Part shown: in pieces, positions 37,484-46,111 of the stretch
How positions within the stretch are numbered: the stretch's first letter is position 1
How the letters are laid out: the number at the start of each line of letters is the position of its first letter
Assembly (NCBI GenBank): GCA_937900675.1
Contig: CALCEA010000071.1
Span: 1-58,601 of the forward strand
Source: an uncultured Chitinophagaceae bacterium
Lineage (GTDB): Bacteria; Bacteroidota; Bacteroidia; Chitinophagales; Chitinophagaceae
Length of the DNA stretch: 58,601 nt
Direction of reading: 5' to 3'
The notes under the pieces: model-generated
Database searches by the model: none
What the model was told of the DNA's origin: nothing
The model's input: only the letters and a program-made list of their open reading frames with translations
Translations under genes and position numbers: made by a program

Positions 37484-39733
37484 TTAGCTTTTATTTAATT
37501 CGTTCAAATAAGGCTGATTGTATAAACGCTTTCCCGTTGCTTTATACAATGCATTTGCTAATGCGCCAAATACTGGTGGGAATGGAGGTTCTCCCAAACC
37601 TGTTGGATCAAAATTATTTTGAACAAAATGTACTTCAATTTTTTTAGGAGCTTCCTTATGTCTGATAATTCTGTACTGATTTAAATTCTTTTGCATTGGA
37701 ACACCTTTTTCAATTCTCATACCACCATATAAGGCATTACCAATACCGTCTACTACAGCACCTTCCACCATATTTACAGCACCCTCTGGATTCACTATAA
37801 CGCCACAATCAATAGCTGATATAACTTTATCGATTACTGGTTGGCCATCTTTCATAGTCACATCAACCACATGTGCAGCATAAGAACTATGACAGAAATA
37901 AGCTGCCACACCTCTTCTGGCATTTTTAGGTCTTGCAGCCCAATTAGATTTTTCTTTTACCAATTCCAAAACAGCAATGTATCTATCTGCATCATAATCA
38001 TTTCTCTTACCTACCGGATTTGCTTTTGCTTTTCTTAATAACTCTAAGCGATAATCAAGAGGATCTTTACCAATAGTTTCAGCTAACTCATCCAAGAAAC
38101 TTTGTTCTGCTGAAGCTATAAAGTTAGAACCTGGTGCTCTAAATGCACCAATCGTAATATTAGAAGGAATTTCCCATCCTTCTGCAATATAGTTTTCAAA
38201 AGCTCCTGCAGGGAAACGATTCTCATGCACTGCTCCTTCTGGTATACCACCCCCTTTGATAGAGATAGCTGTTACATTATTATTTGAGTCTATTGCAGCT
38301 TTATAAGTAACCATATAAGTTGGACGATAAATACCATTGGTCATATCGTCTTCTCTTGTGTAAATTAATTTTACTGGCGCTTTTATTTTTTGTGAAATCA
38401 ATCCAGCTTCAACAATATAGTGTCCATATGCTCTTCTTCCAAAACCACCACCCATTCTAGTTAATTTCATTTCTATCTTATCACCAGGAATACCCAAATT
38501 GCTTACTATATTTTGCTTCATCATTTCAGGAATCTGAATTGGTGCAACAAAATAAGCTTTCTCATCAGTGATATGCGCGAAACAACTAATTGGCTCCATT
38601 GGATTGTGTGATAAGAAAGGCGCAGAATAAGTTCTTTCAATCACTTTAGCAGCTTTTGAAAAAGCAGTCTCAGGATCTCCATCTTTTCTTAACAATTTAG
38701 CAGGCTTTTGTTGCATCGCATACATTTGCTTCATATGCTCATCTGTACTTTCTAAACCAGCAGGTACAATTTCTTCTCTTTGTCCGCCCCATGCTGCAAC
38801 AATTTCTTTAGTGGTTTCAGTGGGTATCCATTGTACATTCACTTTTTTTCTTGCATTCATTACTTCCCATGTAGAATTACCTACCACTACTACTAATTTA
38901 TTGAATGCTCTTGTATCAAATCCGGCTCTTTTGTAACCATCTTTATAAACTTGAATATCAAATACGCTTTTAATACCTGGCATTTTTAATGCTTCTGTTG
39001 CATCAAAAGATTTTAAAGTCATACCAAATGCTGGTGGATGTATTGCCATGGCAATTAACATTCCCTCATGCTTATAATCCATCGTAAATAAAGAATGCCC
39101 AGCAACAATATCTTTACCCACTTTATTTTTTTGTGGTGTACCAATTAAAGAAAAAGCTGAATTCTTTTTTAATTCTACATTAGTGGGTGCAGTTAATTTT
39201 GAAGCGGCTGTTGCTAATGCTCCAAAATTAGCAGATCTATTAGATGCTTTATGTGATACCACCCCATTAGCAACTGTTAATTCTGCTACAGGTACATTCC
39301 ATTCATTAGCTGCAGCTTGCATTAACATCATTCTTGCAGTTGCACCAGCAGTTCTTAATGGCTTCCAACCTTGTGCCATACCTCTACTACCTCCAGTAAA
39401 TTGACTCTTGAATCTTGGTGTATCGTAATCACCCATTTCCACGATTACTTTAGACCAATCTGCTTGTAATTCTTCATTCACCATCATTGGTAATGATGTC
39501 ATTACATTGGTTCCAAATTCTGGGTTAGGGTTAAATATTTTTACTTGATTGTCAGGTGTAATTTTAATAAATCCAGTAAGCTCTACCCAATCATTGGCAT
39601 TCGCAGCTGTTGCTAATGCTTCATTAGGTACTAAATTAGCTAACCAGCTAAATCCAATCATCATTCCGCCACCAGTTAAAGATGTAACTTTCAGGAATGA
39701 GCGTCTGCTTTGTTGGTTTGTTGACTTTTCCAT
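37484..39733 (-). CDS. Xanthine-oxidase-family Mo-binding subunit (isoquinoline 1-oxidoreductase/aldehyde dehydrogenase large-subunit type)
   Basis: 749 residues. A Tat motif SRRSFLK (residues 9-15) opens the protein, so the folded enzyme is exported. Family blocks include FTGGSRGMAQGWKPLR, LTRMGGGFGRRAYGHYIVEA, GAFRAPGSNFIASAEQSFLDELA, AIDCGVIVNPEGA and GLGEPPFPPVFGALANAL with catalytic Glu715. This is the IorB-like branch that works with a small 2Fe-2S subunit (encoded 11 bp upstream) and a cytochrome c. It hydroxylates an aldehyde or N-heterocycle; the exact substrate cannot be read from sequence. Confidence 0.9.
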   Translation of the reverse strand: MEKSTNQQSRRSFLKVTSLTGGGMMIGFSWLANLVPNEALATAANANDWVELTGFIKITPDNQVKIFNPNPEFGTNVMTSLPMMVNEELQADWSKVIVEMGDYDTPRFKSQFTGGSRGMAQGWKPLRTAGATARMMLMQAAANEWNVPVAELTVANGVVSHKASNRSANFGALATAASKLTAPTNVELKKNSAFSLIGTPQKNKVGKDIVAGHSLFTMDYKHEGMLIAMAIHPPAFGMTLKSFDATEALKMPGIKSVFDIQVYKDGYKRAGFDTRAFNKLVVVVGNSTWEVMNARKKVNVQWIPTETTKEIVAAWGGQREEIVPAGLESTDEHMKQMYAMQQKPAKLLRKDGDPETAFSKAAKVIERTYSAPFLSHNPMEPISCFAHITDEKAYFVAPIQIPEMMKQNIVSNLGIPGDKIEMKLTRMGGGFGRRAYGHYIVEAGLISQKIKAPVKLIYTREDDMTNGIYRPTYMVTYKAAIDSNNNVTAISIKGGGIPEGAVHENRFPAGAFENYIAEGWEIPSNITIGAFRAPGSNFIASAEQSFLDELAETIGKDPLDYRLELLRKAKANPVGKRNDYDADRYIAVLELVKEKSNWAARPKNARRGVAAYFCHSSYAAHVVDVTMKDGQPVIDKVISAIDCGVIVNPEGAVNMVEGAVVDGIGNALYGGMRIEKGVPMQKNLNQYRIIRHKEAPKKIEVHFVQNNFDPTGLGEPPFPPVFGALANALYKATGKRLYNQPYLNELNKS

Positions 39734-39744
39734 TTTTTACAATT

Positions 39745-40215
39745 TTATTTGGTTGATGATTTTGCTGCTTGTTGAATAGCTGCTTTGATTCTTACATAAG
39801 TTCCACAACGACAAATATTTCCACTCATTGCTGACTCAATTTCTTCCTCTGTTGGGTGGGGTTTTGTTTTTAATAATGAAACCGCTGCCATTATTTGTCC
39901 AGTTTGACAATAACCGCATTGTGCAACATCTAATTCTAACCATGCTTTTTGTACAGGATGCATTTCACCTACTTCAGCAACAACTCCTTCAATAGTTGTG
40001 ATAGGTTGAGTACCCACTGCTGATACAGGCAATTGACATGATTTTAAAGCACGGCCATTTAAATGGATTGTACATGCGCCACAAGAACCAACTCCACATC
40101 CATATTTAGTACCGATTAGATTTAAATGATCTCTTAATACCCACAATACTGGGGTAGTTGGATCTACATCCACCTCGTGATTTTTACCGTTTACTTTTAA
40201 ATTAAATTTTGACAT
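39745..40215 (-). CDS. 2Fe-2S small subunit of the Mo hydroxylase (IorA-like)
   Basis: 156 residues with both cluster motifs of the family: the plant-type set Cys40, Cys45, Cys48, Cys60 (CGVGSCGAC) and the all-helical set Cys100, Cys103, Cys135, Cys137 (CGYCQTG, NICRCGTY). It carries electrons from the Mo site to the cytochrome. No signal peptide; it probably travels with the Tat-exported large subunit. First gene of the long minus-strand operon. Confidence 0.94.
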   Translation of the reverse strand: MSKFNLKVNGKNHEVDVDPTTPVLWVLRDHLNLIGTKYGCGVGSCGACTIHLNGRALKSCQLPVSAVGTQPITTIEGVVAEVGEMHPVQKAWLELDVAQCGYCQTGQIMAAVSLLKTKPHPTEEEIESAMSGNICRCGTYVRIKAAIQQAAKSSTK

Positions 40216-40434
40216 ATAGCAGTTTTTATACTTGAATGAAGCAATTTCATTTCCCTTTAAAATTAACCCATTTATTTGGGTAAAAATTCACCATTTCTGA
40301 ACAATTTGATGAATGGCCCATTTTGTTTAACAAAGCTACCTGGTAAAAGGGCTAAATCTTTATATAAATTACCGAATTTTCTACCATTTTTACCTATAAA
40401 TACATGGGCCTAAATATCTTGAGGAAAGAAAGGG

Positions 40435-40442
40435 TATTTTTG
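40435..40442 (+). promoter_or_regulatory. Possible -7 box of the araC-akr unit
   Basis: TATTTTTG fits TAnnTTTG and lies 17 bp before the preferred ATG at 40460. A TTG at 40419-40421 is too close for the usual spacing, so the call is weak. It supports starting the gene at 40460 and not at the TTG at 40445. Confidence 0.35.
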
Positions 40443-40459
40443 TTTTGAAAGTAAACAAG

Positions 40460-41371
40460 ATGGAAAGATTATATCCGATTAATGATATTAGTCAATACAA
40501 TTCAGATTCAAATACTAAAACATTGAATCCCTTAGTGACTGTTATAGACTTCTCAAACGCTTCAATGAGAGATTGGGGAAATGTGTCAACTGTAAAATTT
40601 CAATATGGTTTGTATTGCATCTATTTAAAAGATGTGAAATGTGGGGACATGAAATATGGTCGTCATTATTACGATTACCAGGCTGGAACACTTGCTTTTT
40701 TTGCTCCAGGACAAGTAATGACTATGGAAAAGCCTACTGAACCATACCAACCAATGGGTCATGGACTTGTATTTCATTCGGATATTTTATTAGGAACATC
40801 ATTAGATAAAAATATTCGTAATTATAAGTTTTTTGATTACGAATCAAACGAAGCGCTTCACTTGTCAGATGATGAACGACAACTTATACTTGATTGCTTT
40901 TCAAAAATTGAATTTGAATTAAAGCAGCCCATTGACAAACACAGTAAGAAATTAATTGTTGCAAATATTGAACTCTTCTTGGATTATTGTCAACGCTTTT
41001 ATGATAGACAATTTATTACAAGAGAAAATGTAAATAAGGGTATTCTAGAAAAATTTGAACTATTCTTGAATGATTATTTCGAATCTGAAAAACCAAATCA
41101 AATTGGTCTTCCATCTGTTGCTGCTTGTGCAAGTGAATTGAATTTGTCATCTAATTATTTCGGAGACCTTATCAAAAAATCAACGGGAAAAACTGCTCAA
41201 GAATATATTCATAATAAGATTATAGAAGTGGCTAAAATAAAATTATACGAGTCTAACAAATCTGTGAATCAAATTGCCAATGAGCTTGGATTTAAATACC
41301 CTCAACACTTTACGAGGTTCTTTAAGCAACAAGTTGGATCTACCCCAAAAGAATTCATGAATTTAAATTAA
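40460..41371 (+). CDS. AraC-family transcription regulator
   Basis: 303 residues from ATG (MERLYPINDI). The N-terminal cupin-like sensing region (about 1-180) contains YDYQAGTLAFFAPGQVM. The C-terminal pair of helix-turn-helix motifs is VAACASELNLSSNYFGDLIKKSTGKT and VNQIANELGFKYPQHFTRFFKQQVG, ending in the usual TPKEFM. Divergent from the FeS subunit gene across 244 bp, and followed after 8 bp by the aldo/keto reductase gene. It probably responds to the compound handled by these enzymes. Confidence 0.9.
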   Translation: MERLYPINDISQYNSDSNTKTLNPLVTVIDFSNASMRDWGNVSTVKFQYGLYCIYLKDVKCGDMKYGRHYYDYQAGTLAFFAPGQVMTMEKPTEPYQPMGHGLVFHSDILLGTSLDKNIRNYKFFDYESNEALHLSDDERQLILDCFSKIEFELKQPIDKHSKKLIVANIELFLDYCQRFYDRQFITRENVNKGILEKFELFLNDYFESEKPNQIGLPSVAACASELNLSSNYFGDLIKKSTGKTAQEYIHNKIIEVAKIKLYESNKSVNQIANELGFKYPQHFTRFFKQQVGSTPKEFMNLN

Positions 41372-41379
41372 TCTGTTTT

Positions 41380-42363
41380 ATGCAAAAAAGAATTTTAGGA
41401 AAATCAGGTTTAGAAGTATCTGCTTTAGGATTAGGCTGTATGGGATTGAGTTATGGATATGGGAAACCTACAGACAAAAAAGAAGCTATTCAATTAATTC
41501 ACAAAGCTTTTGAATTAGGGGTAACTTTCTTTGATAGTGCTGAAGCATATGGCCCCTTTGTGAATGAAGAATTATTGGGCGAAGCATTGGCCCCGTTTAG
41601 AAAAGAAATAGTGATTGCTACAAAATTTGGCTTTGTGGGTGGGGATGTAAATAAGGGAATGGATAGCCGTCCTGAAAATATTCGTGCTGTTGCAGAAGCA
41701 GCATTAAAAAGATTAAAAACAGATGTAATTGATTTATACTATCAACATCGCGTTGATCCGAATGTACCCATTGAAGAGGTTGCCGGTGCAGTGAAAGATT
41801 TAATACAAGAAGGTAAAGTAAAACATTTTGGTATGTCTGAAGCTGGGGCCGCAACTATTCGTCGCGCACATGCTGTTCAACCTTTAACTGCCTTACAAAG
41901 TGAATATTCTTTATGGTGGAGAGAACCTGAGCAAGAAATTTTACCAACTTTAGAAGAACTAGGCATTGGATTTGTTCCTTTTAGTCCACTAGGTAAAGGT
42001 TTTTTAACTGGCGCCATCAATGCTAGTACTCAATTTGATCCTACAGATTTTAGAAATGTAGTGCCAAGATTTACTGAAGACAACAGAAAAGCTAATCAAG
42101 TATTTGTTGATTTTGTAAAACAAATTGCTACAGAAAAAAATGCAACACCTTCTCAAATTGCATTGGCATGGTTATTAGCACAAAAACCTTGGATAGTACC
42201 TATTCCAGGTACTACTAAAGAACATAGACTAATTGAAAATTTAGGCGGAGCTTCAATTCAATTAAGCAAGGAAGATTTGGCGAACATTGAAAACGCTGCT
42301 ACAAAAATCACTATTCAAGGAGCAAGATACCCTCAAAGTTTGCAAAATAGAGTGGGGAAATAA
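41380..42363 (+). CDS. Aldo/keto reductase
   Basis: 327 residues, NADPH-dependent TIM barrel of the YakC/AKR13-like type. The catalytic tetrad is readable: Asp52 and Tyr57 (FDSAEAYG), Lys82 (IATKFG) and His123 (YYQHRVD). The coenzyme loop is IPGTTKEHRLIENLGG. Co-transcribed with the AraC regulator. An aldehyde reductase beside an aldehyde- or heterocycle-oxidising Mo enzyme could balance or detoxify the same compounds. Last gene before boundary C. Confidence 0.92.
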   Translation: MQKRILGKSGLEVSALGLGCMGLSYGYGKPTDKKEAIQLIHKAFELGVTFFDSAEAYGPFVNEELLGEALAPFRKEIVIATKFGFVGGDVNKGMDSRPENIRAVAEAALKRLKTDVIDLYYQHRVDPNVPIEEVAGAVKDLIQEGKVKHFGMSEAGAATIRRAHAVQPLTALQSEYSLWWREPEQEILPTLEELGIGFVPFSPLGKGFLTGAINASTQFDPTDFRNVVPRFTEDNRKANQVFVDFVKQIATEKNATPSQIALAWLLAQKPWIVPIPGTTKEHRLIENLGGASIQLSKEDLANIENAATKITIQGARYPQSLQNRVGK

Positions 42364-42390
42364 ATTTCAAATCAAGTATATACAGATTTC

Positions 42391-42421
42391 GGGATTGCCA
42401 ATGCTACGCATTGTCATCCCA
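42391..42421. repeat. REP-like palindrome at boundary C
   Basis: Same imperfect palindrome as at boundary A: GGGATTGCCAATGC, TAC, GCATTGTCATCCCA. Starts 28 bp after the aldo/keto reductase stop. Confidence 0.8.
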
Positions 42422-42474
42422 TGAATTGTTGCCTTACCCAAAGCCTTGCAAACAACAAACTTCGTTTGCTGTTT

Positions 42475-42561
42475 GGCTTTTTTAATGCTCACATGCTTAC
42501 AAGAGCGAGCTCTTGACGCTGTTCGCATTAAAAAAGCCTCTCAACTTTGTTGAGAGGCTTT
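42475..42561. repeat. Boundary C hairpins: 14-bp palindrome arms and tRNA terminator
   Basis: GGCTTTTTTAATGC (42475-42488) pairs perfectly with 42525-42538; the centre holds the palindrome AAGAGC-GA-GCTCTT. The adjoining stem AAGCCTCTCAAC / GTTGAGAGGCTT (42534-42560) followed by a T-run on the minus strand is a classic terminator directly after the tRNA 3' end. The same arrangement recurs at boundary D. Confidence 0.85.
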
Positions 42562-42562
42562 G

Positions 42563-42604
42563 TAGCGAGATCGGGATTTGAACCCGAGACCTCAGGGTTA
42601 TGAA
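42563..42604 (-). pseudogene. tRNA-Met(CAU) 3'-half fragment C
   Basis: 42 nt identical to fragment B from discriminator to anticodon loop, including the TCGGG/CCCGA T-stem. It ends at ATGAA and then changes to an unrelated arm. Confidence 0.9.
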
Positions 42605-42707
42605 GATTTTTCAAGAAAATGAAAGCGTTGATTTGTAATTAGTTATGTTTTCACAAAACCGAAATCAACCGATTTTAACCGAATTCAGGGGGTGTTTTCC
42701 TCACGCA
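42605..42707. repeat. Attachment-like arm C (divergent type)
   Basis: 103 bp. The interior differs from arms A, B and D except for GTTGATT and ATGTT.TCAC traces, but the length and the terminal TTCCTCACGCA are kept. It carries ACCGA three times at exactly 10-bp spacing (42658, 42668, 42678). Confidence 0.75.
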
Positions 42708-42716
42708 GAGGTATAT

Positions 42717-42750
42717 AAAAAATAAGCCTCGTAATTGAGGCTTATTTTTT
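42717..42750 (-). terminator. Intrinsic terminator of the fructan operon
   Basis: A perfect 14-bp inverted repeat (AAAAAATAAGCCTC and complement) with a 6-nt loop, placed 10 bp after arm C and 20 bp past the GH32 stop. Works in both directions. Confidence 0.9.
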
Positions 42751-42769
42751 ATACTAACTGAAACTAATT

Positions 42770-44290
42770 TTACCATATTGAATGTAGTGGAGTGTATATC
42801 ATATTGTTTATTAATATATTTTTAGACGATGTTAGCTTTATTTTTGTAAAATCTTCATTAGGGAAGATCACGCTAGTTAGTAATGATAAACCATTATCAG
42901 CAAACAGTTCAAATGATGACTTATCAATAAATATTGTCATACTAACTTCTTCATTATTTACTAACCTTGGCGCGATGTTGATTCTTGCAAAATCTTTTTC
43001 AAAGTTTGTTATTCCAGATTTAGTTCTATCTAAGAAAAAAATATTTTTTTCCTTGTCATATCCGATAATTACTTTTTCATTTAAGGTGTTTGAAAATTCA
43101 ATCGCATAGCTTTGTTGATTATTAATTTTAAATTCAAACTTACTTGGGGTGCTAATTTTTTCAATTAGTGTTGTTAAGTCTAAACTATCATTTACCAAAA
43201 TATCTTGTAAAATTTTAGAAGGTTTTTCTATAGACTTCAACTCATTTATTGGCATACTCGTTAGATATAACTCATCTTCAACTTTTGTTAAACCCAATTC
43301 TCTAGGTAAAGTGAATGCATTTCTGAACTTTTCAGTTGGAACGACATTAGCATACTGCCAGTTACTCATCCAACCAATAAATATTTTTCTTTTATTTGTA
43401 TTACTCCAAGTTACACCAGCATATTCATCAGGTCCATAATCTGCCCACTTTGTTAACTTAGAATTAGTCTTAAATTCTTTTCCATCAAAATCACCAATAA
43501 AATACTGAGTTGCTGATCCTTTATTCGGACCGCCTGGATTTAGATTAACTAATAATACCCAATAAGTTTTATTGTTATATTCCATAGGAAACAAATCTGG
43601 ACATTCCCATACTCCGCCGTGAGCACCTTCATTTTTACCAAAATCACTCAACTTTACCCAATCCAGTAAATTCGATGAAGCATAAAATGAAATCTGATCC
43701 TGCGCTGCAATTGCGGCGATCCATTTTTTTGAAGATTCATGCCAAATGATTTTTGGATCCCTAAAATCTCTTACGCCAGGGTTCTTTAAGACAGGGTTAT
43801 TTTCATATTTAACCCAAGTTTTCCCTTCATCTAAACTATAAGAAAGACTTTGAGTTTCAACATCTATCGCACCAGCTTTTTCTTTAACCATATCATGGCT
43901 GGTATACATGGCCACTAATGGAATAATGCCATTTTTCCCCAATCCTGATGTGTTGTTTTTATCAACGACAGCACTACCAGAGAAAATCAATCCTAGACTA
44001 TCTGGATAAATTGCGATTGGCTTTCTATCCCAATGTACTAAGTCTTTACTAGTAGCATGTCCCCAGCTCATATTACTCCAAACTGTCGTATCTGGACTAT
44101 GTTGGAAAAATAAATGATAGGTGCCTTTATAAAATACCATACCATTCGGATCATTCACCCAATTTTTTTCAGGTGTAAAGTGAATTTGCGGTCTATATTT
44201 TTCATTATTTATAAGACTATTTTTTTGTGCTATAGAATCATGATAAAAAAATAATAAATTAAGACTTAATATATATTTAAAAAAATGCAT
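42770..44290 (-). CDS. Secreted GH32 fructan hydrolase (levanase/inulinase/invertase)
   Basis: 506 residues with a signal peptide ending at SIAQK. Family 32 catalytic residues are all present: nucleophile Asp47 in WVNDPNG, transition-state stabiliser Asp178 in FRDPK, acid/base Glu229 in WECPDLF. Residues after about 350 form the beta-sandwich module. It should release fructose from levan, inulin or sucrose in the periplasm or at the surface; exo or endo mode cannot be decided. Last gene of the SusC-SusD-GH32 set. Confidence 0.93.
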   Translation of the reverse strand: MHFFKYILSLNLLFFYHDSIAQKNSLINNEKYRPQIHFTPEKNWVNDPNGMVFYKGTYHLFFQHSPDTTVWSNMSWGHATSKDLVHWDRKPIAIYPDSLGLIFSGSAVVDKNNTSGLGKNGIIPLVAMYTSHDMVKEKAGAIDVETQSLSYSLDEGKTWVKYENNPVLKNPGVRDFRDPKIIWHESSKKWIAAIAAQDQISFYASSNLLDWVKLSDFGKNEGAHGGVWECPDLFPMEYNNKTYWVLLVNLNPGGPNKGSATQYFIGDFDGKEFKTNSKLTKWADYGPDEYAGVTWSNTNKRKIFIGWMSNWQYANVVPTEKFRNAFTLPRELGLTKVEDELYLTSMPINELKSIEKPSKILQDILVNDSLDLTTLIEKISTPSKFEFKINNQQSYAIEFSNTLNEKVIIGYDKEKNIFFLDRTKSGITNFEKDFARINIAPRLVNNEEVSMTIFIDKSSFELFADNGLSLLTSVIFPNEDFTKIKLTSSKNILINNMIYTPLHSIW

Positions 44291-44311
44291 AATGTTTAGT
44301 TTAAATGAACA

Positions 44312-44340
44312 AATAAGGAGAGTGTTACCTCCCCTTATTT
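44312..44340 (-). terminator. Hairpin between susD and GH32 genes
   Basis: AAATAAGGAGAG pairs with CTCCCCTTATTT (one mismatch) around a 5-6-nt loop. Probably a partial terminator or mRNA-stability hairpin between the surface-capture genes and the hydrolase. Confidence 0.5.
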
Positions 44341-44384
44341 TTACCTATTTCAAATGATTTGTGCTTATTAAATCAATAAACTTC

Positions 44385-46091
44385 CTAATATCCTGGATTT
44401 TGTTTGTAAAGTCCGTTCGTAAAAGTAATTTCAGATTGTGGAATAGGTAAATACTCATCTCTACCTGCAGTAAATTTAGCAGTAGATAAAAATGTTCTTC
44501 TTACTTTCTCTATGTTTAAATAATCATTTAATACTTTTTCAGCAATACCCCATCTTACTAAATCGAAAAATCTTTCTCCTTCAGTAGCAAATTCAAGTCG
44601 ACGTTCCCATTGTAATGCCTTAAGTGCATACGCGGCAGTCCAATTTGTAGCAGGATAATTTTTAAGATTATAATTAGACGGGAAACTTCCATCTAATTTC
44701 TTTAATCTATTCGTACTGTTGGCAGCTCTAGTTCTAATTTGATTGATAATTGGAAGTGCTTTATCCTGCTGACCTAACTGAATATAAGCTTCAGCTTGAA
44801 TAAGTAATAAATCGTCATAACGTAAAACATCATAATTTTTAGCCGTACCCATAAATGGCCCAAGCTTAAAATAAGAAGCACTACTAGCTAATTGTTGGTT
44901 ACGCATAGTATGGAAATTGCCATAAACACCAGCGTCTCTAACCCAACTATTGCTGAAAGGTTTTGTATTATCATACTTATAAGGATGTCCGTCAATACCA
45001 ACAGTATGGTCAATTCTAACATCTACTGTAGCAGTATTTAAATTTGCAATGCTGTTATTAAAAGTATCAAAGTTTGGTAAACCATTAGCATCAGTTGTAA
45101 ACGCATTCACCATGTTTTGGCTAGCAGCGTTAAATCCACAACATCCATACTGAGGTGCACCGTGTGGATAATTTAATCCATCTTCATAACTTAAACGACC
45201 AGCTGTTGTTCCATCATTTATCGTAAATTGAATAGCAAAAATTGATTCTGGTCCATTTTCTGTTTCAGGAAGAAAATTATTTGCTATATCACTACTTAAG
45301 GAATATTTACCAGAAGCAATTACTGCTTGAGCTAAATCAACTACTTCTTGTAATCTTTGTTTGTTAATGGAAGTAACTTGATGATTTGGTCCTTGCTCAT
45401 AGGCTTGGTATAATCTTAATTTGGCAAGATAAGCTTGTGCAGCATATTTATTTGCTCTGCCAATTTCGGATTGACTAGTTGGTAGATTTTCTATTGCGTA
45501 TTGAAAATCAGATGCAATCTTATTCCATGATTCATCATTACTTAAAGTGTTTGATGTTTTTAAAATAGCAGTGTCTGCAACAGTTTCGTCAAAAATTGGA
45601 ATATTCTTATATAATCTTTTTAACGTGAAGTAACTATGAGCTCTTAGAAATCTCAATTCTGCAATTCTTACTTTTTTATTAGGAAACTGTCCTTCTGATA
45701 AGGAATTAACTGCCCTTAATGCAACATTGGCTCTTGAGATTGATTTATATAAATTTTGCCAGCTTCTTGAAACAAAAGCACCCATATTTGGTGTGACTAA
45801 ATTATACTTTTCCATCGCGTCAATTTCTCCTACATCCCCTGTACCACCTCCGCCTTTATAGGCATCATCTGATCTTACACTTCCGTATGCCCAATTACTA
45901 TAAATAGGGCCAATCATATCACCATTTCCTATGGCTGCATAGGCAGAAGTCACCAATCCGTCAATCGCAGTAGTGGAAGTAAGGTCCGCTGATGACAAAA
46001 CTCCTTTTGGATTATAATCTAATACTTTTGAACAAGCACTTATCATTAAAAGCATAATAAATGATGTAGTATATAATAATTTATTTTTCAT
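44385..46091 (-). CDS. SusD/RagB family fructan-binding lipoprotein
   Basis: 568 residues; lipobox ISAC with Cys20. Canonical SusD with ALQWERRLEFATEGERFFDLVRWG and terminal KQNPGY. It follows its SusC partner by 20 bp. With a GH32 enzyme downstream and a fructose-type sensor upstream, the ligand is very probably a fructo-oligosaccharide, although binding residues cannot be read by eye. Confidence 0.92.
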   Translation of the reverse strand: MKNKLLYTTSFIMLLMISACSKVLDYNPKGVLSSADLTSTTAIDGLVTSAYAAIGNGDMIGPIYSNWAYGSVRSDDAYKGGGGTGDVGEIDAMEKYNLVTPNMGAFVSRSWQNLYKSISRANVALRAVNSLSEGQFPNKKVRIAELRFLRAHSYFTLKRLYKNIPIFDETVADTAILKTSNTLSNDESWNKIASDFQYAIENLPTSQSEIGRANKYAAQAYLAKLRLYQAYEQGPNHQVTSINKQRLQEVVDLAQAVIASGKYSLSSDIANNFLPETENGPESIFAIQFTINDGTTAGRLSYEDGLNYPHGAPQYGCCGFNAASQNMVNAFTTDANGLPNFDTFNNSIANLNTATVDVRIDHTVGIDGHPYKYDNTKPFSNSWVRDAGVYGNFHTMRNQQLASSASYFKLGPFMGTAKNYDVLRYDDLLLIQAEAYIQLGQQDKALPIINQIRTRAANSTNRLKKLDGSFPSNYNLKNYPATNWTAAYALKALQWERRLEFATEGERFFDLVRWGIAEKVLNDYLNIEKVRRTFLSTAKFTAGRDEYLPIPQSEITFTNGLYKQNPGY

Positions 46092-46111
46092 TTGTATTTT
46101 TTTTAAAGTAT

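Larger units (their letters stand above)
27238..42604. mobile_element. tRNA-Met cassette 2 (molybdenum hydroxylase and cofactor synthesis)
   Basis: 15.4-kb segment between tRNA-Met fragments B and C. Carries a 13-gene minus-strand molybdenum set plus a divergent AraC regulator and aldo/keto reductase. No recombinase or transfer gene. The cargo begins within about 10 bp of the arm. Confidence 0.65.

Noticed and set aside
40445..40459. TTG start giving a five-residue longer AraC protein
   Set aside because: An ATG at 40460 gives a standard N terminus and lies at the right distance after a -7-like box.
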